The notes beneath the pieces are model-generated. The model had not been told where the DNA came from. It searched no databases and saw only the letters and a program-made list of their open reading frames with translations. Below are positions 63,958 through 64,000 of a DNA stretch of 64,000 nt, piece by piece (position 1 is the first letter of the stretch; every line of letters starts with the position of its first letter). The stretch spans positions 117,876 to 181,875 of the forward strand of contig NZ_JAGSPI010000009.1 of the NCBI RefSeq assembly GCF_020381325.1. The letters are read 5' to 3'. This DNA is from Providencia vermicola (GTDB taxonomy: Bacteria > Pseudomonadota > Gammaproteobacteria > Enterobacterales > Enterobacteriaceae). Made by a program: the position numbers and the translations under genes.

Positions 63958-64000
63958 AAATTCGTTTCATGTTGTAGCAAAATTATTTAAATCCAATTAT

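Overview
The window is a chromosomal segment of an enteric bacterium of the Morganellaceae, most likely Providencia (or a close relative such as Proteus). The evidence is an AT-rich genome with very AT-rich intergenic DNA, a complete cai/fix carnitine cluster, ERIC-type intergenic repeats, and proteins that align nearly end to end with E. coli counterparts. The species is not decided by the sequence. Gene order follows the E. coli rdgC-mak-sbcCD-phoBR-brnQ and acpH-queA-tgt-yajC-secDF-nrdR-ribD-ribH-nusB-thiL-pgpA-dxs-ispA-xseB-thiI-yajL-panE-yajQ-yajR backbone, with several lineage-specific insertions.

Layout. 1-5.1 kb: exbB (cut by the left edge) and exbD, a 1.6-kb AT-rich gap, yedE-yedF (sulfur/selenium transport) and a GNAT acetyltransferase. 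5.3-10 kb: rdgC, mak, ERIC repeats, cpdB. 10.2-15.4 kb is accessory: a small fimbrial-like secreted protein, an Frm2-like nitroreductase, and a divergent group made of a MetQ-like lipoprotein, an isopenicillin-N-synthase-family oxygenase and a PLP C-S lyase. 15.4-24.4 kb: sbcC-sbcD, phoB-phoR with a Pho box, and brnQ. 24.6-29.5 kb: a RelE/HigB-NadS type II toxin-antitoxin pair, ggt, a lipoprotein of unknown function, a 2-Cys peroxiredoxin and acpH. 29.55-30.4 kb: six tandem ERIC-containing units. 30.6-40.9 kb: tRNA queuosine synthesis (queA, tgt), Sec translocon accessory genes (yajC, secD, secF), nrdR, riboflavin synthesis (ribD, ribH), nusB, thiL and pgpA.

40.9-53.7 kb is the L-carnitine module: yaaU and fixABCX on the minus strand diverge from caiTABCDE on the plus strand, and caiF converges on caiE. 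CaiT exchanges carnitine and gamma-butyrobetaine, CaiC/CaiB handle CoA activation and transfer, CaiD and CaiA convert carnitinyl-CoA through crotonobetainyl-CoA to butyrobetainyl-CoA, and FixABCX probably supplies electrons. The divergent promoter region carries three copies of a TCACCAATAYTG box spaced exactly 59 bp apart, which I read as CaiF sites.

54.3-64 kb: dxs, ispA, xseB, thiI, yajL, panE, yajQ and yajR. The most interesting part lies between thiI and yajL. It is a tandem duplication of about 522 bp, and each copy encodes an identical 47-aa Hok/Gef-family toxin, a plus-strand Sok-like antisense RNA with recognisable promoter and terminator, and a mok-like leader frame. The copies differ mainly at the predicted 5' recognition end of the antisense RNA and in the mok frame. 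Copy 1 also carries a 66-bp remnant of the yajL 3' end, which records how the duplication arose.
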